Assembly (NCBI RefSeq): GCF_030705605.1 | Contig: NZ_JAPCKK010000001.1 | Coordinates: 186,001-250,000, forward strand | From: Paenibacillus zeirhizosphaerae | Lineage (GTDB): Bacteria > Bacillota > Bacilli > Paenibacillales > Paenibacillaceae | Reading direction: 5' to 3' | DNA: 64,000 nt | Shown here: positions 61,760-64,000 of the stretch, piece after piece | How positions within the stretch are numbered: the first letter of the stretch is position 1 | Layout of the letters: every line of letters begins with the position of its first letter | Made by a program: the position numbers and the translations under genes | The notes under the pieces: model-generated | What the model was told of the DNA's origin: nothing | Seen by the model: only the letters and a program-made list of their open reading frames with translations | Database searches by the model: none

Positions 61760-61852
61760 ATGAAAAAACCGTCAGTACTGTGGATTGTCATTGGAGTAAT
61801 TACTGTCTTAAATGTATTTTACTTTTTTATTACAGGCTCCCCATCTAAATAA
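61760..61852 (+). CDS. 30-residue single-pass membrane peptide
   Basis: ATG 61760 follows GAAAGG and encodes MKKPSVLWIVIGVITVLNVF plus YFFITGSPSK, a classical basic N-terminus, one hydrophobic helix and a short polar tail. It could be a small membrane-bound regulator or toxin-like peptide. The ribosome site is moderate. Family unknown. Confidence 0.5.
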   Translation: MKKPSVLWIVIGVITVLNVFYFFITGSPSK

Positions 61853-62419
61853 GGATCTAAAAATCACACAAATCACACTATTTTCCTCAAACTTTGAAGT
61901 GATATTATTAACTCAACTTTCGCAGAACCCAATCCAACTCCACCTAATCATCCGTGCTTGACAGTCAAGCCGCCCGTCGATCGTGGCAAGGCATGTGAAC
62001 TCGCTGTCCGGGAGCTTTGCACAATTATCCCGTTGGATCAGGTACAGAAAAACAGAAAACCGGGAACCGAAAATATACTCTAGGCACGTTAAAGAAAATA
62101 ACGGATCAAATGAGGCACGAAAATGTCTGTGGTTACGCGATTCAGGGCCATTGAATGGGTCTATTATTTTTTGATGTGCCTTATGGGGAAGCAGATCAGT
62201 CGAGATCAGGAGACGATCTTAGGAGAAAGCAGCGCGTTTAGGTGCTGTGAAACCGACCGAGAGAGAACGAGGGAAGATGAGCAAGGCCCCGGAAACATAA
62301 AAGACCCTGGTCCTCGTTACCGCTTGAACCCGAAGGGTTTCCGATGTCCTTGTTCATGCTGACCCACACCGGTCAAGCCACGCACCTCATGCTCACCTCT
62401 CCTCGTTCAAGCACTGCGA
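61853..62419. other. Gene-poor region left of the transposase
   Basis: About 570 bases without a supportable gene. Short frames exist but none has a ribosome site or protein-like composition. It probably contains the left end of the insertion element, whose terminal repeat I could not identify. Confidence 0.3.
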
Positions 62420-63322
62420 TCAGGACGCAGCCGCAAGAGGCTGCACCGGTTGGCGCGCGATCAGTCGGCGGTAAGGGATCGCCGGAATCGCCACGCTCAT
62501 GTACAACAACTTCTGCCACATCGTTTCTTCCCCTTCGGTCAGGCGCAGTCGGCGGCGTCCGGTGTACTCGTTGAGGTACACCTGCAGGTGCTTGCTTCCC
62601 AAGGCTACATACGTACTCTTCAGCGATTTCCACGCCCCGCTCACTACTTTCCGCAAGGGCGTATACAGCCGATAGGCTTGAGGGAACGATTGTACCGCTG
62701 CTGCACGGATATCTATATGTTCGTTGATGAATGCAGCGAGTTCGTGACGATTTGCTCTTTGCCCATCTCCCTTCTTCTGCGGGACCAGGCGGATTTTGAC
62801 CTGCTCCGGCTCGCCCGACTCCGTGACCGTGCACCCGGCTACGACCGCCGAAGCATGCGGATGAGGAAACTGAGGCCGGGACAGATTACGCCCATACAGG
62901 TCGCTGTTCACCTTCACGTCTCCGCAGAGCAGCTCCCGGGCATCGAACTCCCCGATGGCATGGCGTATTTTGTGCAGCATCAACCAGGCGGTCTTGTAGG
63001 TGACCTGGATCACCTGGCTCAGCCGCATCGCCGAGATGCCGTCGGGGAGCAGGAACAATTCCAGCGCCTGGAACCACTTGGTCAGGGGGAGATGGGTTCG
63101 TTCAAAAATCGTGCCGACCAAAGCGGACGTTTGATGCGCGCACTTTGCGCACTCGAACAAAGGGATGCGCCGGGAAGTCAGACGACTGCAGCGGGTATGG
63201 GCGCAACGCGGGCAGACGAAGCCATTCGGCCACTTCAGCACGATCAATGCCTCCATGCAGACCTGCTCGTTGTGATAACGACGGCTAAAGGGTTGAACTT
63301 CCGTTTCCGCTTGGACTTCCAT
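62420..63322 (-). CDS. IS1595 (ISXO2-like) family transposase
   Basis: A 300-residue transposase. The N-terminus carries a zinc ribbon (CPRCAHTRC, then CAKCAHQTSALVGTIFERT). A helix-turn-helix region (ISAMRLSQVIQVTYKTAWLM) and the RNase H-like DDE domain follow. I chose ATG 63322, with CGGAGG ten bases upstream; a longer frame to 63586 adds a Cys-poor leader that is probably not translated. The ends of the element could not be set from terminal repeats. It marks the most mobile part of the window. Confidence 0.82.
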   Translation of the reverse strand: MEVQAETEVQPFSRRYHNEQVCMEALIVLKWPNGFVCPRCAHTRCSRLTSRRIPLFECAKCAHQTSALVGTIFERTHLPLTKWFQALELFLLPDGISAMRLSQVIQVTYKTAWLMLHKIRHAIGEFDARELLCGDVKVNSDLYGRNLSRPQFPHPHASAVVAGCTVTESGEPEQVKIRLVPQKKGDGQRANRHELAAFINEHIDIRAAAVQSFPQAYRLYTPLRKVVSGAWKSLKSTYVALGSKHLQVYLNEYTGRRRLRLTEGEETMWQKLLYMSVAIPAIPYRRLIARQPVQPLAAAS

Positions 63323-63790
63323 GTCTGCTTTCCTCCGATCCATCATCCACGAACGTAAGTTCTTTTTCTCATTATACCAAACGCATGTTCCTATTTCAAG
63401 CCGAACTTCCCACTTGAGCCACCTTTTTTCGTATCTCGTTTCTCTTTCCTCTTTCCTTCCCCCAGGCCCCCTCAAGCCCCAACCCTCGACCCCCGCATTC
63501 TGAGCAAAAGGGATAATCATGCAAAGCTGTATGGGAAGGCAGCAAGCAACAGGCATTAGGCAACGGACACCACTCCCTATAGACACCTATCTCACTCTGG
63601 CTACTAGACTTTGAGGGGGGCGAATCCCCTTCTTGCAAGAAAGCTAGCAAAATGCTGTCTGCTTTGATTCAGCGTCAACCCAGCAGTAGATCTCCGTTTT
63701 ACACCGTTATATCAGGGCCTGTTTGCCGATTGGGTGAAGTAAAGTAGCTTACATAGAAGTACACGTTCGAATCATCAGGGAGGTCAGAAA
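63323..63790. other. Region between the transposase and the DinB gene
   Basis: About 470 bases without a supportable gene. CTTGCAAG near 63633 is a short palindrome. The right end of the insertion element is probably here but was not found. Confidence 0.25.
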
Positions 63791-64000
63791 ATGCATCTAT
63801 TCGATCTTGCGCCACAACAAGGAATGACACCGGTCATTGGTATGCTGCATGCTGCTGTAGAGGATACCTACCATCGCCTGCAGGCGACGTGTGCCGGATT
63901 AAGTGAAGAGGAGCTGTATTATAAGGGGCCAAATGGGTCATTAAACAGCATTGCCCAACTGCTAAAGCATCTGGCTGTTGTTGATCTGCACTGGGTATAC
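63791..64000 (+). CDS. DinB-like protein (cut by window end)
   Basis: Seventy codons are visible up to the window edge. GGGAGGTCAGAAA precedes the ATG. The four-helix DinB/YfiT plan is seen in GMLHAAVEDTYHRLQATCAG, then GSLNSIAQLLKHLAVVDLHW, where the histidines of helices 2 and 3 would bind the metal. Members are often thiol- or metal-dependent enzymes or stress proteins. Exact function is unknown and the third ligand lies outside. Confidence 0.7.
   Translation, partial: MHLFDLAPQQGMTPVIGMLHAAVEDTYHRLQATCAGLSEEELYYKGPNGSLNSIAQLLKHLAVVDLHWVY

Noticed and set aside
62450..63358. 302-codon open frame antisense to the transposase
   Set aside because: No recognisable family; the opposite strand encodes a clear IS1595-type transposase.

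Overview
The window reads as a chromosomal segment of a Gram-positive, spore-forming soil or rhizosphere bacterium, most likely Paenibacillus or a close relative. The reasons are strong AAGGAGG-type ribosome binding sites, ABC sugar importers without their own ATPase gene, a YesMN-type two-component pair, a DUF4183 collagen-like (spore-surface type) protein, and secreted multi-domain carbohydrate enzymes. No rRNA, tRNA or CRISPR array was seen.

Layout. (1) 1-7.0 kb: a maltodextrin-type ABC importer (malE partial, malF, malG), a secreted GH87-like alpha-glucanase with CBM35-type modules, and a LacI regulator; together an alpha-glucan utilisation unit. (2) 7.0-17.8 kb: mixed accessory and housekeeping genes (GNAT, DUF4256, a MocR regulator divergent from an EamA exporter, VOC protein, AlkD-like repair protein, two SAM methyltransferases, SF0329-like protein, tRNA dihydrouridine synthase, RlmCD-type 23S rRNA methyltransferase), with several gene scraps, two of which look like copies of the 3' end of the rRNA methyltransferase gene. 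(3) 17.9-21.3 kb: two DUF4183 proteins, one with a very long collagen-like repeat. (4) 21.7-28.7 kb: RecQ, a B12-binding-type radical SAM protein, an MhqN/MhqO-like quinone-stress pair behind a palindromic operator, and a secreted stalk/DUF3298 protein. (5) 28.7-55.3 kb: the main feature, described below. (6) 55.4-64 kb: small regulators, an exporter, a glutathione peroxidase remnant, an IS1595-type transposase and the start of a DinB gene.

The 28.7-55.3 kb block looks like one dedicated system for hydroxyproline-rich plant glycoproteins (extensin type). It has two GH127-type beta-L-arabinofuranosidases, one of which keeps the characterised HypBA1 catalytic and zinc residues at a constant offset of two. 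It also has a 1340-residue secreted DUF5695/LamG protein, a YesM/YesN-like sensor and regulator, a sugar-type ABC importer, a secreted HExxH metalloprotease, an Xaa-Pro peptidase, and a complete hydroxyproline catabolic set: 2-epimerase with both cysteines, D-hydroxyproline dehydrogenase subunits, pyrroline-hydroxycarboxylate deaminase of the DapA family, and 2-oxoglutarate semialdehyde dehydrogenase. The inferred logic is to strip arabinose from hydroxyproline, cut the peptide, import the products and burn the imino acid to 2-oxoglutarate. Each enzyme assignment rests on sequence motifs; joining them into one glycoprotein-utilisation locus is inference from gene order.
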